From: a virus
DNA: 22,261 nucleotides
Virus record (IMG/VR): IMGVR_UViG_3300020419_000759
Location: 1-22,261 of that record
Strand: one strand, 5' to 3'
A model generated the notes under the pieces. It had not been told where the DNA came from, did no database searches, and saw nothing but the letters and a program-made list of their open reading frames with translations. How positions within the stretch are numbered: position 1 is the stretch's first letter; each line of letters starts with the position of its first letter. Positions 22,176 to 22,261 of this stretch are shown here, in pieces. A program made the position numbers and the translations under genes.

Positions 22176-22193
22176 TGTCATTTGTGGCTGACA
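22176..22193 (-). promoter_or_regulatory. Polymerase leader hairpin 2 (5-bp stem, 8-nt loop)
   Basis: On the minus strand TGTCA-GCCACAAA-TGACA forms a 5-bp stem with an 8-nt loop. It ends 2 nt before AGGAG of the polymerase gene. The geometry is that of the T4 gp43 translational operator hairpin, while the loop sequence differs. A G-U pair could extend the stem by one. Confidence 0.65.
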
Positions 22194-22203
22194 CATACCA
22201 AAT

Positions 22204-22221
22204 AATCACTTGTGGCTGATT
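22204..22221 (-). promoter_or_regulatory. Polymerase leader hairpin 1 (5-bp stem, 8-nt loop)
   Basis: AATCA-GCCACAAG-TGATT on the minus strand forms the same 5-bp stem and 8-nt loop, 28 nt upstream of hairpin 2. The loops share seven of eight bases while the stem sequences differ and still pair, so the structure, not only the sequence, appears conserved between the two copies. Confidence 0.65.
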
Positions 22222-22261
22222 GGGCCTAACGCAAATAATATAACAGTATACCGCCTATTCC

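Noticed and set aside
1-22261. tRNA genes, CRISPR arrays, insertion sequences, integrase or attachment sites
   Set aside because: I looked for cloverleaf-like segments, regularly spaced repeats, transposase motifs and recombinase motifs and saw none. The small gaps leave no room for most of them.

Overview
The window is a densely packed piece of a double-stranded DNA phage genome. All 34 genes I can support lie on the minus strand, so transcription runs from high to low coordinates. They abut or overlap by 1-29 nt, and the DNA is AT-rich. A T4-type replication set (family B DNA polymerase, DexA-like exonuclease, probable sliding clamp, RNase H/flap nuclease), together with small unknown proteins of the kind carried by marine cyanomyoviruses and pelagiphages, points to a marine T4-like myovirus. 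A Pelagibacter or other marine alphaproteobacterial host is plausible. The host call is inference; no tRNA, integrase, or capsid or tail gene is visible.

Layout in transcription order. (1) 22261-18951: DNA polymerase, with two tandem 5-bp-stem/8-nt-loop hairpins directly upstream of its ribosome binding site, then the exonuclease. (2) 18938-14192: a sigma70-type promoter, the probable clamp, a TGT-like DNA base-exchange enzyme (DpdA type), a small basic protein, a Gfo/Idh/MocA oxidoreductase, a zinc alcohol dehydrogenase-type protein and an unknown protein. (3) 14208-8981: a second promoter, a QueD-like protein, a two-helix membrane protein, a GT-B glycosyltransferase, a ClpP-like protease, an MBD4-like DNA glycosylase, an unknown, a phosphoribosyltransferase, a HIT protein and two SGNH-type hydrolases. 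(4) 9006-4106: a third promoter, a small conserved protein, GTP cyclohydrolase I (FolE), QueE, two unknowns, RNase H and four further unknowns. (5) 4048-1: a promoter and MoxR-type AAA+ ATPase, then a 10-bp-stem hairpin and another promoter, then a metallopeptidase/VWA protein and four small unknowns.

The main theme is replication combined with DNA modification. FolE, a QueD-like protein, QueE and a DpdA-type transglycosylase form a 7-deazaguanine route that would place a modified guanine in phage DNA. QueC is not in the window, so the inserted base could be CDG (or a precursor completed by the host or by genes elsewhere). An MBD4-like glycosylase, a glycosyltransferase and two oxidoreductases are interleaved with these genes.

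Regulation is unusually legible. Five promoters have TTGAC(A/T), an exactly 17-nt spacer and a good -10 box. Two of them place the predicted transcription start on, or one base from, the A of the start codon, suggesting leaderless mRNAs. The polymerase leader hairpins resemble in form the T4 gp43 autogenous translational operator. No gene-free stretch exceeds about 125 nt.
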